The notes under the pieces: generated by a model
What the model was told of the DNA's origin: nothing
Databases searched by the model: none
Seen by the model: the letters and a program-made list of their open reading frames with translations, nothing else
In this document: positions 1 to 9,312 of the stretch, piece by piece
Layout: the number at the start of each line of letters is the position of its first letter
Position numbering within the stretch: position 1 is the first letter of the stretch
Position numbers and translations under genes: made by a program
Assembly (NCBI RefSeq): GCF_003697785.1
Contig: NZ_QOKZ01000001.1
Coordinates: forward strand, 310,001 to 374,000
Direction: 5' to 3'
From: Paracoccus alkanivorans
Lineage (GTDB): Bacteria; Pseudomonadota; Alphaproteobacteria; Rhodobacterales; Rhodobacteraceae
DNA length: 64,000 nt

Positions 1-456
1 TGCCAGATAGGAGTTCAGCGTCAACCCGGCCAGCATCGGCAACAGCCCCCACCCCGCGATGCGCAGGTAATCCTGCGCCAGCGCAGACACGGTTTCCGTC
101 TGCCCAAGCGCAAGCAGGATCGGCCGGGACCACCACATCAGCGGCATGACCGCCAACGCGAATATTCCCGACAACCACAGCGCCATGCGGGTGGAACGAC
201 GGGCCTCGGTCTCGTCCCCGCGCGCGATGGCGGTGGCGATCAGCCCCATCACACCGGTGCCAAAACCCATGCCCAGGAAAAACAGGATGATCAGGAAGGA
301 GGTGGCGATGACCAGCGCCGCAAGCGCCTCGACGCCATACCACCCGACCATGACCGTATCGCTGACGCCGATGGCCATGCGCGCCAGATGGCTGCCGATC
401 AGGGGCAGCCCAAGCGACAGGGTCGCGATAATATGCGGGCGGTAGCGGTGCATCAT
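1..456 (-). CDS. MATE-family efflux transporter, C-terminus cut off by window edge
   Basis: A 152-codon reading frame runs leftward off the window with no stop. The translation begins MMHRYRPHIIATLSLGLPLIG and continues with alternating hydrophobic helices and the phrases GVSDTVMVGWYG and MGFGTGVMGLIATAIARGDE, which are characteristic of the first helices of MATE (multi antimicrobial extrusion) Na+/H+-drug antiporters. Only the first third of a usual 450-residue protein is present. An in-frame ATG at 522 would add 22 non-hydrophobic residues, so the start is uncertain; 456 is preferred because the helix-bearing part starts there. It is divergent from pyrB. Substrate cannot be inferred. Confidence 0.85.
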   Translation of the reverse strand, partial: MMHRYRPHIIATLSLGLPLIGSHLARMAIGVSDTVMVGWYGVEALAALVIATSFLIILFFLGMGFGTGVMGLIATAIARGDETEARRSTRMALWLSGIFALAVMPLMWWSRPILLALGQTETVSALAQDYLRIAGWGLLPMLAGLTLNSYLA

Positions 457-707
457 ATCGCCATAACCGGGCTTGCGGGGGCAGGCAATCGTGGAGTTTG
501 CAGGATGTGCAGTAATGCGCATCCTTCGGCGGATTAGCCCCCGGTTTCCAGGTGGGATACGAGAGTAGTTCAGCGCGCAATGACGGACTCAGCCATTGCA
601 GGATTCTATGACGGATTCCCCGATGTCCCCGTTTCACGGCCACCCTTGCCGCAACCCGCTGCATCTGCAATAGAAGGCCTGATCCCGACCCGAGTCCGAG
701 GCCGCCC

Positions 708-1670
708 ATGACCTTTCGCGCCCGTCACCTTCTGGGCATCGACCATCTCGCGCCTGCGGAAATCACCACCTTGCTGGATCTGGCCGAGGAATATGTCGCC
801 CTGAACCAACGCACGGTGAAACATTCCGACGCGCTGGCGGGAATGACCCAGATCAACATGTTCTTCGAGAATTCGACCCGCACGCAGGCCAGCTTCGAAT
901 TGGCCGGCAAGCGGCTCGGAGCCGATGTGATGAACATGGCCATGGCGCAATCCAGCGTGAAGAAAGGCGAGACGCTGATCGACACCGCGCTGACGCTGAA
1001 CGCCATGCATCCCGATCTTCTGGTCGTGCGCCATGGCCATTCCGGCGCGGTGAACCTTCTGGCCGAAAAGGTGAACTGCGCCGTCATCAATGCCGGTGAC
1101 GGGCGGCATGAACACCCCACCCAGGCATTGCTGGACGCGCTGACCATTCGCCGTGCCAAGGGCAGATTGCAGCGGCTGACCATCGCCATCTGCGGCGATA
1201 TCGCCCATAGCCGGGTGGCGCGTTCGAACCTGATCCTGCTGGGCAAGATGGAGAATCGCCTGCGGCTGATCGGGCCCTCAACGCTGATGCCCTCGGGCGT
1301 GGAAGAAATGGGGGTCGAGCTTTACGAGGACATGCGCGAAGGGCTGAAGGGCGCCGATGTGGTCATGATGCTGCGCCTTCAGCGCGAACGGATGGATGGC
1401 GGCTTCATCCCTTCGGAGCGGGAATATTACCACCGCTGGGGGCTGGATGCCGAGAAACTGGCACTGGCCGCCGATGACGCCATCGTCATGCATCCCGGTC
1501 CGATGAATCGCGGTGTCGAGATCGACGGCACCATCGCCGACGACATCAATCGCAGCGTCATCCAGGATCAGGTCGAGATGGGCGTTGCCGTTCGCATGGC
1601 GGCACTGGATCTGCTGGCCCGAAACCTGCGCGCCGAACGAGGACGCGTGGCGGCGGAGGTGACTGTATGA
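708..1670 (+). CDS. pyrB: Aspartate carbamoyltransferase catalytic chain
   Basis: Catalyses carbamoyl phosphate plus L-aspartate to N-carbamoyl-aspartate, the committed step of pyrimidine synthesis in the cytoplasm. At 320 residues it is full length. The carbamoyl-phosphate signature [20 protein letters not shown] (near residue 48) and the later [11 protein letters not shown] stretch identify the ATCase family rather than ornithine carbamoyltransferase. The stop overlaps the next ATG (ATGA at 1667-1670), so translation is coupled to the dihydroorotase-like gene. No pyrI-type regulatory chain is adjacent, which fits an ATCase that pairs with a dihydroorotase-like partner. Confidence 0.97.
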   Translation: MTFRARHLLGIDHLAPAEITTLLDLAEEYVALNQRTVKHSDALAGMTQINMFFENSTRTQASFELAGKRLGADVMNMAMAQSSVKKGETLIDTALTLNAMHPDLLVVRHGHSGAVNLLAEKVNCAVINAGDGRHEHPTQALLDALTIRRAKGRLQRLTIAICGDIAHSRVARSNLILLGKMENRLRLIGPSTLMPSGVEEMGVELYEDMREGLKGADVVMMLRLQRERMDGGFIPSEREYYHRWGLDAEKLALAADDAIVMHPGPMNRGVEIDGTIADDINRSVIQDQVEMGVAVRMAALDLLARNLRAERGRVAAEVTV

Positions 1671-2959
1671 GTGCGGATACGACTATCCTTTTCACCAATG
1701 CCCGCCTGATCGATCCCGAGGCGCAGAGCGACGCACCGGGCAGCCTTCTGGTCAAGGACGGCCGGATCGAGGGGATCGGTGCCCCTGATGAGCCTGCCCC
1801 CGAAGGCGCGGGTGTAATCGATTGCGGTGGGAGGGTGCTGGCCCCCGGACTGGTCGATTGGGGCGTCAAGATCGGCGAACCGGGAGAGCGGCACAAGGAA
1901 AGCTTCCGCAGCGCCGGGCTGGCCGCTGCCGCAGGGGGTGTGACCACCCTGATCGCCCGTCCCGACACATTGCCGCCCATCGATACGCCGGAATCACTGG
2001 AATTCGTGACGCGCCGTGCCATCGATGCGCCGGTCAACATCCGCCATATGGCGGCCCTTACCAAGGCGCGCGAAGGCCGCGAGATGGTCGAGATCGGCTT
2101 TCTGACCGACCTTGGCGCGGTTGCCTTCACCGATGGCGTCCGCGTCGTCACCGACACCAAGCTGCTGTCGCGCTGCATGAGCTATGCCCGCGGCACCGGC
2201 GCACTGATCGTCGGCCATCCGCAGGATGCGGGGCTGTCGAAGGGCGCGGCGGCGACCAGTGGCAAGTTCGCCTCGCTTTACGGCATCCCCTCGGTATCTC
2301 CCATGGCAGAGGTGATGGGGCTGGACCGCGACCTGTCGCTGGTCGCCATGACACGCTGCCGCTGGCATGCCGACCAGATCACCACGACGCGCGCCCTGCC
2401 CGCGCTGGCCCGCGCCCGCGATGCCGGGCTGGACGTGACAGCGGGGATCTCGATCCACCACCTGACGCTGAACGAATATGACGTCGGCGATTACCGCACC
2501 TTCTTTCGTTTCACTCCGCCGCTGCGCTCGGAAGAGGACCGGCTGGCGATGGTGCAGGCGGTGGCGGATGGCGCGATCGACGTAATCGCCAGTTTCCACA
2601 CCCCGCAGGACGAGGAATCCAAGCGCCTACCCTTCGAAGCCGCCGCCCCCGGTGCGGTCGGGTTGCAGACATTGCTGCCAGCGGCGATGCGGCTTTACCA
2701 TCAGGGCGGGCTGTCGCTGCCGCAACTTTGGCGGGCGCTGGCGCTGAACCCGGCCCGCAGGCTGGGGCTGGAGGCCGGGCGGCTGAGCAAGAACGCCCCC
2801 GCCGACTTGATCCTGTTCGACCCCGACGCACCCTTTGTGCTGGATCGCTTCAAGCTGCTGTCGAAATCCAAGAATACCCCCTTTGACGGCGCCCGGCTGG
2901 AGGGGCGCATTCTGGGCACTTGGGTTGCAGGCAAGCGCGTATTCGGAGGCGGGAAATGA
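1667..2959 (+). CDS. pyrC: Dihydroorotase-like protein lacking canonical metal ligands
   Basis: A 430-residue amidohydrolase-fold protein of the class I dihydroorotase group. The usual zinc-binding D-x-H-x-H at the end of strand 1 reads D64-W-G66-V-K68 before GEPG, so both histidines are gone. The usual catalytic Asp of the SDHAPH motif is Phe310 ([12 protein letters not shown]). Other conserved pieces remain ([31 protein letters not shown]). Catalytically dead PyrC homologues that support ATCase assembly are known in proteobacteria, and location directly after pyrB fits that role. It could still have unusual activity. Start and stop overlap pyrB and plsY by 4 nt. Confidence 0.9.
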   Translation: MSADTTILFTNARLIDPEAQSDAPGSLLVKDGRIEGIGAPDEPAPEGAGVIDCGGRVLAPGLVDWGVKIGEPGERHKESFRSAGLAAAAGGVTTLIARPDTLPPIDTPESLEFVTRRAIDAPVNIRHMAALTKAREGREMVEIGFLTDLGAVAFTDGVRVVTDTKLLSRCMSYARGTGALIVGHPQDAGLSKGAAATSGKFASLYGIPSVSPMAEVMGLDRDLSLVAMTRCRWHADQITTTRALPALARARDAGLDVTAGISIHHLTLNEYDVGDYRTFFRFTPPLRSEEDRLAMVQAVADGAIDVIASFHTPQDEESKRLPFEAAAPGAVGLQTLLPAAMRLYHQGGLSLPQLWRALALNPARRLGLEAGRLSKNAPADLILFDPDAPFVLDRFKLLSKSKNTPFDGARLEGRILGTWVAGKRVFGGGK

Positions 2960-3537
2960 GTTTGATCCTGTGGACGGTGCTCGGTTACCTGCTTGGTTCG
3001 ATCCCCTTCGGTATGGTCATCGCGCGGCTGCTGGGATTGGGCGATTTGCGCCAGATCGGCTCGGGCAATATCGGGGCGACCAATGTGCTGCGCACGGGCA
3101 GCAAGCGCGCCGCATTGGCGACGGTGCTACTGGATTCGGGCAAGGGCGCGCTGGCGGTCCTGCTGGCACGCTATTTCGCCGGTGACGTCGCGGCCATGCT
3201 GGCGGGCGGGGCTGCCTTTCTGGGCCATTGCTTTCCCGTCTGGCTTGGTTTCAGGGGCGGCAAGGGCGTCGCCACCTTCCTTGGCACCCTGATCGCGTTG
3301 CATTGGCCCCTGGGGCTCGGCGCCTGCGCCATCTGGCTGCTGACCGCGATCATCAGCCGTATCAGCAGCCTTTCGGCATTGATTGCCGCAGCTTTCGCAC
3401 CAGTGCTGGCATGGGCAATGGGACGAAGCGATCTGATCCTGATCTGCCTGTTCATCACAGCGCTGATCTTTATCCGTCACAAGACCAATATCACCCGGCT
3501 GCTGGACGGATCGGAACCGCGGATCGGCAGAAAGTAA
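2956..3537 (+). CDS. plsY: Acyl-phosphate:glycerol-3-phosphate acyltransferase PlsY
   Basis: Integral membrane enzyme that transfers the acyl group of acyl-phosphate to sn-glycerol-3-phosphate, the first step of phospholipid synthesis. It has 193 residues, with several hydrophobic helices and the three loop motifs of the family: GSGNIGATNVLR, DSGKGALAV and FRGGKGVATFLG. The ATG at 2956 overlaps the pyrC stop (ATGA), so the in-frame codon at 2920 inside pyrC is not the start. It ends 3 nt before the stop of the convergent gene at 3541. Confidence 0.95.
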   Translation: MSLILWTVLGYLLGSIPFGMVIARLLGLGDLRQIGSGNIGATNVLRTGSKRAALATVLLDSGKGALAVLLARYFAGDVAAMLAGGAAFLGHCFPVWLGFRGGKGVATFLGTLIALHWPLGLGACAIWLLTAIISRISSLSALIAAAFAPVLAWAMGRSDLILICLFITALIFIRHKTNITRLLDGSEPRIGRK

Positions 3538-3540
3538 CCT

Positions 3541-3969
3541 TCAGCGTTTCGCGACAAGCATCTTGCCCTCGGGACGGGAGGGGCGCTGAGGCGCGGCGAT
3601 TGTTTCGGGCTCCGGTTCTTTCGGTGTATCGCGTATCTGGCTTGTCGTGAGAGAACGTGCAGGCCCGACAGCCTCAGCCGCCATACCTCCCCGATTTGCC
3701 ATCCGCTGCAGCGCATTTGCTCCACGCCGCGCCGAGGCCGCGATGGACATCAGCGCCAGACAAGCCCCGGCCAGCAATATCAGCGCCACAGCTCCGATCA
3801 AGCCGGCATAGATCGGCAGCGGCGGCACACCCTCGGCCTGACGGACAAGCGTGACCACTGCCGCAACCAGGGCCAGCAGCCCGATTACGAATACCGCGCC
3901 CACCAATCGTTGCACCCAACCCATCAGATCCGCCCGCATCACACCCTCGGCCACATATCCATTTTCCAT
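3541..3969 (-). CDS. Small membrane protein of unknown function
   Basis: 142 residues with two predicted membrane segments (about 18-42 and 53-76), then a basic, Pro/Glu-rich cytoplasmic tail (KEPEPETIAAPQRPSRPEGK). I do not recognise a family. A second start at 3939 (GVMRADLMGW), preceded by GAGGG, is possible and would remove ten residues. It is convergent with plsY and lies upstream of no obvious partner. GC-rich third positions support real coding. Confidence 0.6.
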   Translation of the reverse strand: MENGYVAEGVMRADLMGWVQRLVGAVFVIGLLALVAAVVTLVRQAEGVPPLPIYAGLIGAVALILLAGACLALMSIAASARRGANALQRMANRGGMAAEAVGPARSLTTSQIRDTPKEPEPETIAAPQRPSRPEGKMLVAKR

Positions 3970-4062
3970 CGGGTGCCACTGGCGGCAACTCTTTTCAAGC
4001 GGGCAAGGCGATGCGGGCGGTCACCTTGTCGTGCGTCGTCTTGCAAGCCCTGTCCGAAAGGA

Positions 4063-4317
4063 TCAGGAACGCGCGTTCAACTGCTCGATCGCCTCGGCGG
4101 TGCGGCGGGTATTGTTGTAAATCCCCAGCCCCAGATAGATCATGCCCCCCATCAGGACCAGATAGAACGCACCGATCACCCAGACTATCAGGCCCTGCAG
4201 GAAACCGCCCTGAGCACTGAACATGGCGACAAAGCCGGATATCACCACCGCAATCGCCCCGATGACGATCACCACATTGATGATCCGCTCCATCCAGAGA
4301 ATGAAAAAGTCACGCAT
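4063..4317 (-). CDS. Small two-helix membrane protein of unknown function
   Basis: 84 residues starting MRDFFILWMERIINVVIVIG. The ATG at 4317 is chosen over the GTG at 4341 because GGAGA lies about 9 nt upstream. Two hydrophobic helices (about 10-32 and 40-65) are followed by a short charged tail with NNTRRTAEAIEQLNAR. This layout resembles small DUF4282-like membrane proteins, but that is only a topology match. It sits on the same strand as the 3541-3969 membrane protein, about 90 nt upstream, so the two may be co-transcribed. Confidence 0.65.
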   Translation of the reverse strand: MRDFFILWMERIINVVIVIGAIAVVISGFVAMFSAQGGFLQGLIVWVIGAFYLVLMGGMIYLGLGIYNNTRRTAEAIEQLNARS

Positions 4318-4381
4318 CCAATAATCTCCATAAACTCTCACGATACCGTGAGGCTGTCATGGGGAAGATGGGGGCGCAAGT

Positions 4382-5752
4382 TCAGTATGAGTATTCGGCA
4401 TAGATTTTCGACAGGTCGCCCTGCCAGTCGCCGTGATATCTTTCCAGCAGCTCATCGGCTGGCACCTTGCCGGTATCGACGCTTTCCCTGAGCGCGTTCA
4501 GGAAATGCGTCTCGTCCGGAACCAGCCCCCCCGCACCTTCACGGCGGCGGTTCTTCAGCCCCTGCTCGGCGATGGTCAGCACCTCCCGCGCCAGATCATG
4601 CAGACGAATGCCGCCCGCCTCTCCGGCAAGGGCATGCTTGCCCGCCGCGCGCCGCAGCCCCTCGCGGGTCTCGTGATCCCAGCCCTTGACCAGGTCCCAA
4701 GCGGCATCCAGCGCCTCCTGATCATAGGTCAGCCCGACCCACAGGGCCGGCAATGCGCATAGCCTGCGCCAGGGGCCGCCATCGGCACCGCGCATCTCGA
4801 TGAATTTCTTGACCCGGGCCTCGGGGAACACCGTGGTCAGGTGATCGGCCCAGTCCGACAGCGTCGGGATCTCGCCCGGCAGTGCCGGAAGCCTGCCCTG
4901 CAGGAAGTCGCGGAAACTCTGGCCAAGCGCGTCGATATAGCGCCCGTCGCGATAGACGAAATACATCGGCACATCGAGGACGTAATCCACCCAGGCATCA
5001 TATCCGAAACCGTCCTCGAAAACGAAGGGCAACATTCCCGTTCGTGCATCGTCCAGATTCTGCCAGATATGCGCGCGCCAGCTTTTCATGCCATTGGGCT
5101 TGCCGTCAAGAAAGGGCGAATTGGCAAACAGCGCATTCGCCACCGGTTGCAGCGACAGCGCCACGCGCAGCTTTTGCACCATGTCGGGTTCAGAGGCGAA
5201 ATCCAGGTTCACCTGCACGGTGCAGGTGCGATACATCATCTGCTTGCCCAGGGTGCCGACGCGATCCATGTAATCGGTCATCAGCCGGTAACGCCCCTTG
5301 GGCATCATCGGCATCTGATCCTGCGTCCAGATCGGCGCAGCCCCAAGGCCGATGAAGCCCGCGCCGATCTCGTCGGCGACGGTTTTCACCTCGGCCAGAT
5401 GCTGGTTCACCTCGTCGCAGGTCTGGTGGATCGTCTCCAGCGGCGCACCGGACAGTTCAAGCTGCCCGCCGGGTTCCAGGCTGACATTGGCGCCATCGCG
5501 TTCCAGCCCGATGATATTGCCCTGTTCATGAACCGGGCTCCAGCCAAACCGCTCCTGCAGGCCGGTCAGCATCGCCTTGATCGAACACGCTCCCTCATAG
5601 GGGAGCGGTAGCCGCTTGTCCTTGCAATAGCCGAACTTCTCGTGCTCGGTGCCGATCCGCCACGCGTCGCGGGGCTTCTCTCCGGCGGCGAGATAGGCAG
5701 CCAGTTGATCGCGGTTTTCGATCGGGCCTCCGCCCTGTTGGGGAATGGACAT
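4382..5752 (-). CDS. gshA: Glutamate--cysteine ligase (plant/alphaproteobacterial type)
   Basis: ATP-dependent ligation of L-glutamate and L-cysteine, first step of glutathione synthesis. The 456-residue length and the segments WRIGTEHEKFGYC (near residue 31), EPGGQLELSGAPLETIH (near 92) and YRLMTDYM place it in the GCS2 group found in alphaproteobacteria and plants rather than the E. coli type. The start is ATG with a purine-rich leader. It is a single gene, followed by a short intergenic region before the small membrane protein at 4317. Confidence 0.95.
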   Translation of the reverse strand: MSIPQQGGGPIENRDQLAAYLAAGEKPRDAWRIGTEHEKFGYCKDKRLPLPYEGACSIKAMLTGLQERFGWSPVHEQGNIIGLERDGANVSLEPGGQLELSGAPLETIHQTCDEVNQHLAEVKTVADEIGAGFIGLGAAPIWTQDQMPMMPKGRYRLMTDYMDRVGTLGKQMMYRTCTVQVNLDFASEPDMVQKLRVALSLQPVANALFANSPFLDGKPNGMKSWRAHIWQNLDDARTGMLPFVFEDGFGYDAWVDYVLDVPMYFVYRDGRYIDALGQSFRDFLQGRLPALPGEIPTLSDWADHLTTVFPEARVKKFIEMRGADGGPWRRLCALPALWVGLTYDQEALDAAWDLVKGWDHETREGLRRAAGKHALAGEAGGIRLHDLAREVLTIAEQGLKNRRREGAGGLVPDETHFLNALRESVDTGKVPADELLERYHGDWQGDLSKIYAEYSY

Positions 5753-5916
5753 GGGAACGGGGCCTTTCCAAGGTTACCGGTCGGTCACAGGTGGCAACAG
5801 GCGAGGCGCAAGTCAACCCGCCTCGGACCGGTTCCGCATTTGGTCGGAACCGTTTCACCATTACCGCGATGGCAGGGGCACCGTGCGTCGCCGGCAACCC
5901 CTTCGCTCCGGCGGTG

Positions 5917-6426
5917 CTACCCTCCGGGTCTCCGCCAGACGGTGCGGACAGCGTCTCCCTGTTCCGCGACATGCGACAGGGCCGCCGAAAGCGCACCCAT
6001 GTCCAGCCCCGGCAGGGCAGTGAAGGCATGTGCCAGCCCATCAGCACCGGCTGCGTCAACCGGCACCAGCAAAGCCTCCTGAGTGCTTGAGCGCAGCCGC
6101 CAGTAGCCGCGGCCCTTCAGGCGCAGCAACCGGATCTCGGTCAGGTCACGCAGGGCGATCTCGCCCCCCAGCACGGTTGCGCCGTAATAGCGGATGGCGC
6201 CTTCGTCGATCTCGACCACGCCCGGTGCCCCGACCTGCCGGCGAAAGGGCAGACGCCGCCATGCGCCAATCAGCAGTGCAACCCCGACCAGAACGGTCAA
6301 CGCCCCGACCAATGCAAAGAACCAGCCGCCCCGCAGGATCAGCCAGAGACCGGCCAGCGTCACGGCGGCGGCGATCAGCGCCTCGGACCAGCGGGACAAC
6401 GCTATGCGCAGTTCGGGGCGAATCAT
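5917..6426 (-). CDS. Membrane-anchored protein of unknown function
   Basis: 169 residues. The ATG at 6426 overlaps the stop of the upstream acetyltransferase (ATGA), which fixes the start; the longer in-frame extension lies entirely inside that gene. Two closely spaced hydrophobic helices (about 13-52, AVTLAGLWLIL and ALVGALTVLVGVALLIGAW) are followed by a soluble domain with EIDEGAIRYYGATVLGGEIALRD-like beta-rich sequence, suggesting a PH-like or DUF domain facing the cytoplasm. No family is recognised. It is translationally coupled to the GNAT gene. Confidence 0.7.
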   Translation of the reverse strand: MIRPELRIALSRWSEALIAAAVTLAGLWLILRGGWFFALVGALTVLVGVALLIGAWRRLPFRRQVGAPGVVEIDEGAIRYYGATVLGGEIALRDLTEIRLLRLKGRGYWRLRSSTQEALLVPVDAAGADGLAHAFTALPGLDMGALSAALSHVAEQGDAVRTVWRRPGG

Positions 6427-7265
6427 GTTCCGATCTCGACCGGGTTTTCGTGGATAACGATCCGCATCCGGCCTGCCGGCAGGAAGCCGATGGCCCTGTA
6501 GGCGCGAGCCGCGTCGTTCGAGGCGGCGAAAAGCATGGCGCGGGTAATGCCCCGATCGCGATGATCGGCCAACAGCTTCGCAACTGCCCGCCGTGCCAGG
6601 CCCCGCCCCCGCAGCCGTGGCGGCGTATAGACTCCGCCGACCTGCACCAGCCCCGGCAGGCTTGCATTGATCCCCGCCAGCGAGACCGGATGTCCCCCCT
6701 GCCACAACAACCTGTGACTGTCGGTCCGCAACCATTCGTCAACCTCGCCCGCGGCACCTTCTGCCGCCATCTCGGGCCGGTCGCCGAGAATCTCGACGCG
6801 ATAGGCCGCGCGCCACTCGCACAAGACCCGCCTGTCGTTCGGTGTCAGGCGGCGCAGGGTGAAACCTGCGGATTCGGGCAGGACAAGATCGACAAGCTCC
6901 AGACGGAAACAGGGTTCTTCCCGGTCCAGTATCGTGGCGGTATCAGATATATGCAGCGCTTCGCGGATGCGGGCGATTTGCGCCGATGCGCCATTCATCC
7001 CGGCAACCCGGTGCCCGGCAAGAGCAGCCTTCAGCCCGGCCCAATCCGCATCGCCCGCATCCCGCATCTGCGGGAGCAGGACATGATTATTCGTCAGGCC
7101 GACGAAACCGCGCCAGTCCTCCGTGCGCCACATGCGCAACGAGCGGGGATCTTTACCCGCAAGCCCGTGGTGGCGCAGGTTGGATTGCAGAAAGATCGGA
7201 CCCTCGGCGTGAATATCGAGCATCGCGAGGGCGCGCTGCCGGTCTGTCCAGGCAACCGGGATCAT
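6423..7265 (-). CDS. GNAT-family N-acetyltransferase
   Basis: 280 residues from the ATG at 7265; upstream in-frame starts would run into moaE. The C-terminal half carries the GNAT core: GGVYTPPRLRGRGLARRAVA (acetyl-CoA pyrophosphate loop R/Q-x-x-G-x-G/A at about residue 210-225), then SNDAARAYRAIGFLPAG. The N-terminal half has no recognised motif and may be a degenerate second GNAT domain. The substrate is unknown. It lies in the leftward run behind moaD and moaE. Confidence 0.85.
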   Translation of the reverse strand: MIPVAWTDRQRALAMLDIHAEGPIFLQSNLRHHGLAGKDPRSLRMWRTEDWRGFVGLTNNHVLLPQMRDAGDADWAGLKAALAGHRVAGMNGASAQIARIREALHISDTATILDREEPCFRLELVDLVLPESAGFTLRRLTPNDRRVLCEWRAAYRVEILGDRPEMAAEGAAGEVDEWLRTDSHRLLWQGGHPVSLAGINASLPGLVQVGGVYTPPRLRGRGLARRAVAKLLADHRDRGITRAMLFAASNDAARAYRAIGFLPAGRMRIVIHENPVEIGT

Positions 7266-7305
7266 GGGTGGCTGTGGCGGACAGGTATTTGAACAAAGAA
7301 GAAGA

Positions 7306-7740
7306 TCACCACCGCGCCAATGCCTCTTCATCGCTGGTTTTGGCTTCCACCCATTCGCCGCTGCCATCGTGGGCGATTTCGCGCTTCCAGAAGGGTGCAC
7401 GGGATTTCAACCAATCCATCAGGTAATCGGCGGCATCAAATGCCGCGCGGCGATGCCGGGCGGCGGTGGCGACCATCATGATCTGCTCGCCTACGGCAAG
7501 ATGCCCGTAGCGGTGAATGATCCGCCAATCCGTCAGATCGAAGCGCCCGGCGGCTTCCTGCCCGTAATCGTTCAGGGCCCGTTCGGTCATGCCGGGGTAA
7601 TGCTCGATCTCCAGCGCGGTCATCCGGCCGCTATCGTCGCGCACGATGCCACAGAAAGTCACCACGGCCCCGGCGCCCTCGCCAAAGCCGCGCATCTCGG
7701 CGGCCAGATCGAACGGAGCACTCTGAACGCGGGCATTCAT
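7306..7740 (-). CDS. moaE: Molybdopterin synthase catalytic subunit MoaE
   Basis: 144 residues. With MoaD it converts cyclic pyranopterin monophosphate to molybdopterin. Family features seen: GAVVTFCGIVRD near residue 24, LEIEHYPGMTE, the RIIHRYGHLAVGE segment and PFWKRE near the C-terminus carrying the conserved Lys. It lies 3 nt downstream of moaD, the usual order, so the heterotetramer subunits are co-expressed. Confidence 0.97.
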   Translation of the reverse strand: MNARVQSAPFDLAAEMRGFGEGAGAVVTFCGIVRDDSGRMTALEIEHYPGMTERALNDYGQEAAGRFDLTDWRIIHRYGHLAVGEQIMMVATAARHRRAAFDAADYLMDWLKSRAPFWKREIAHDGSGEWVEAKTSDEEALARW

Positions 7741-7743
7741 GGC

Positions 7744-7995
7744 TCAGCCTCCGGTCATGGGCGGAAAGAAGGCCACCTCACGGCTTCCCGCCAGTTGCGT
7801 GTCCAGATCGGCCAGTTGCTGATCGACTGCGCAGCGCACCGCCGACATGTCGGCAAAGGCTGCGGCGTGCCATTCGTCGCGGACAGCAAGTTCGGCCACC
7901 AGGTCACGGATGGTGGCAGCCTCGGTCTCGATGCGTTCGCGGGGCTGGCCGACCCGTTCGCGCAGCCAGGCGAAATAGAGGATATCAAGCGTCAT
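7744..7995 (-). CDS. moaD: Molybdopterin synthase sulfur carrier subunit MoaD
   Basis: 83-residue ubiquitin-fold sulfur carrier. It ends in TGG, so the C-terminal Gly-Gly needed for thiocarboxylation is present. The start MTLDILYFAWLRERVG is typical of alphaproteobacterial MoaD. It overlaps the end of pgsA by 11 nt and is followed directly by moaE. Confidence 0.96.
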   Translation of the reverse strand: MTLDILYFAWLRERVGQPRERIETEAATIRDLVAELAVRDEWHAAAFADMSAVRCAVDQQLADLDTQLAGSREVAFFPPMTGG

Positions 7996-8617
7996 CTTCA
8001 GGCTCCCGCAAATAGGGCAGCGCCTTGGTGAAATATTCCCAACCGGTCCAGCCGGTCAGCGCCGCCGCCAGCCAGATCAGCAGCAGGCCAAGCTGGGTGG
8101 CAAGGTCGGACCAGCTGTCGGACCACGGCAGTTTCCCCTCGCCGACCAGCGGTGGGCGGCCATGTTCTACATAGGCAAGGCCGGTGCCCAGGAACAGCAC
8201 GGCGATGGCAACCATCTGGAACGTGGTTTTCCATTTCGCCAGCCGGGTGACTTTCAGCAGCCTGGCATTCGCACCCAGGAATTCGCGCAGGCCCGAAACG
8301 AAGACCTCGCGGAACAGGATAACAGCCGCTGGCAGGATAAGCCACGGGTTCATCCCCGAATAGCCGGTGATGACCACGATGGCGATGACCACCATGGCCT
8401 TGTCGGCGATCGGATCCATCGCGGCGCCGAAGCGGCTTTCCTGCTGCCAGGCACGGGCCAGATAGCCATCGAACCAATCGGTGATGGCGGCAAGCATGAA
8501 CAGCGCCAATGCCGCCCAATCGGCCCATGGCCGGTGAAAATACAAGAACATCAGCGGCACGGCAGGTGCCGCGATCAGCCGAAGCATGGTGAGGATATTC
8601 GGAAGGTTCCAGCGCAT
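7985..8617 (-). CDS. pgsA: CDP-diacylglycerol--glycerol-3-phosphate 3-phosphatidyltransferase
   Basis: 210-residue inner-membrane enzyme making phosphatidylglycerol phosphate. The CDP-alcohol phosphotransferase signature D-G-x2-A-R-x8-G-x3-D-x3-D is visible as DGYLARAWQQESRFGAAMDPIAD near residues 49-71. Several hydrophobic helices follow. The order uvrC, (hypothetical), pgsA, moaD, moaE is common in alphaproteobacteria. The start is ATG at 8617. Confidence 0.96.
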   Translation of the reverse strand: MRWNLPNILTMLRLIAAPAVPLMFLYFHRPWADWAALALFMLAAITDWFDGYLARAWQQESRFGAAMDPIADKAMVVIAIVVITGYSGMNPWLILPAAVILFREVFVSGLREFLGANARLLKVTRLAKWKTTFQMVAIAVLFLGTGLAYVEHGRPPLVGEGKLPWSDSWSDLATQLGLLLIWLAAALTGWTGWEYFTKALPYLREPEDDA

Positions 8618-8740
8618 GCGGGCAAGCTAGTCTTTGCCGAGGCGCTTGGAAAGAGGCACCGTTGTCACGAATTCAGTAAATGATGGTAAAGCGTAGCACA
8701 GCGGTAACGGCCGCACCGGATCGATGGCGGCGCCCCCGGG

Positions 8741-9127
8741 TCAGGAGGCACCGTCCAGTTCTTCGGGATAAAGCTGGTAATCGCGATCGCCAATAGTCAG
8801 TTTGACCGCCTTGATACGGTTCTCGCCGAAATGATGCGTGCAGCGGCCGACGACAGAGATCGGGTCGCCGGGTGTGGCAAGCGCATCCTCCAGCCCGGTT
8901 TCACGGTTACGGCTGTGGCCGCCCAGTTCGATGGTCCAGTTCACGCCATCGCTGGCGCGAACCTGCAATGTCGGGTCGCTGCCCGAGATGTTGATATCGG
9001 TGATCGTGGCATCCAGCCGGGTCAGTTCGTCCTCGAAATCCGACCAGCGATCATCCGACAGCCCGTCATCGGGTGAAAACAACCGCGTTCGGATCACATT
9101 GATGCCGAAGCATGGGAAATGCGGCAT
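8741..9127 (-). CDS. Hypothetical protein between uvrC and pgsA
   Basis: 128 residues from the ATG at 9127, which has a good GGAGG six nucleotides upstream; the longer in-frame reading starts in non-coding sequence. It begins MPHFPCFGINVIRTRLFSPDD and looks like a soluble, beta-rich protein with alternating polar residues, no signal peptide and no membrane helix. I do not recognise the family. Position inside the uvrC-pgsA run suggests co-transcription, but no function follows from that. Confidence 0.65.
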   Translation of the reverse strand: MPHFPCFGINVIRTRLFSPDDGLSDDRWSDFEDELTRLDATITDINISGSDPTLQVRASDGVNWTIELGGHSRNRETGLEDALATPGDPISVVGRCTHHFGENRIKAVKLTIGDRDYQLYPEELDGAS

Positions 9128-9289
9128 GGCAGCCTCCTTCTGCGAAACGGGTGAGCAGGTGGTCACATTAGCGCGATTCTGGTTAACGGAAGAGGTATCA
9201 TAACACCAACACAACCAGAAGCGGCATTCGGAACCTGACAATACCGGGCAAGTTCAGGAAATTCCGATAAAAAGAATTCAGAACACGAA

Positions 9290-9307
9290 TCGGCGATATT
9301 TCGCCGA
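9290..9307 (-). terminator. Weak hairpin just after uvrC
   Basis: Perfect 7-bp inverted repeat TCGGCGA/TCGCCGA with a 4-nt loop, a few bases beyond the uvrC stop. There is no clear T-run on the leftward strand, so termination is only possible. Confidence 0.35.
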
Positions 9308-9312
9308 ACATG

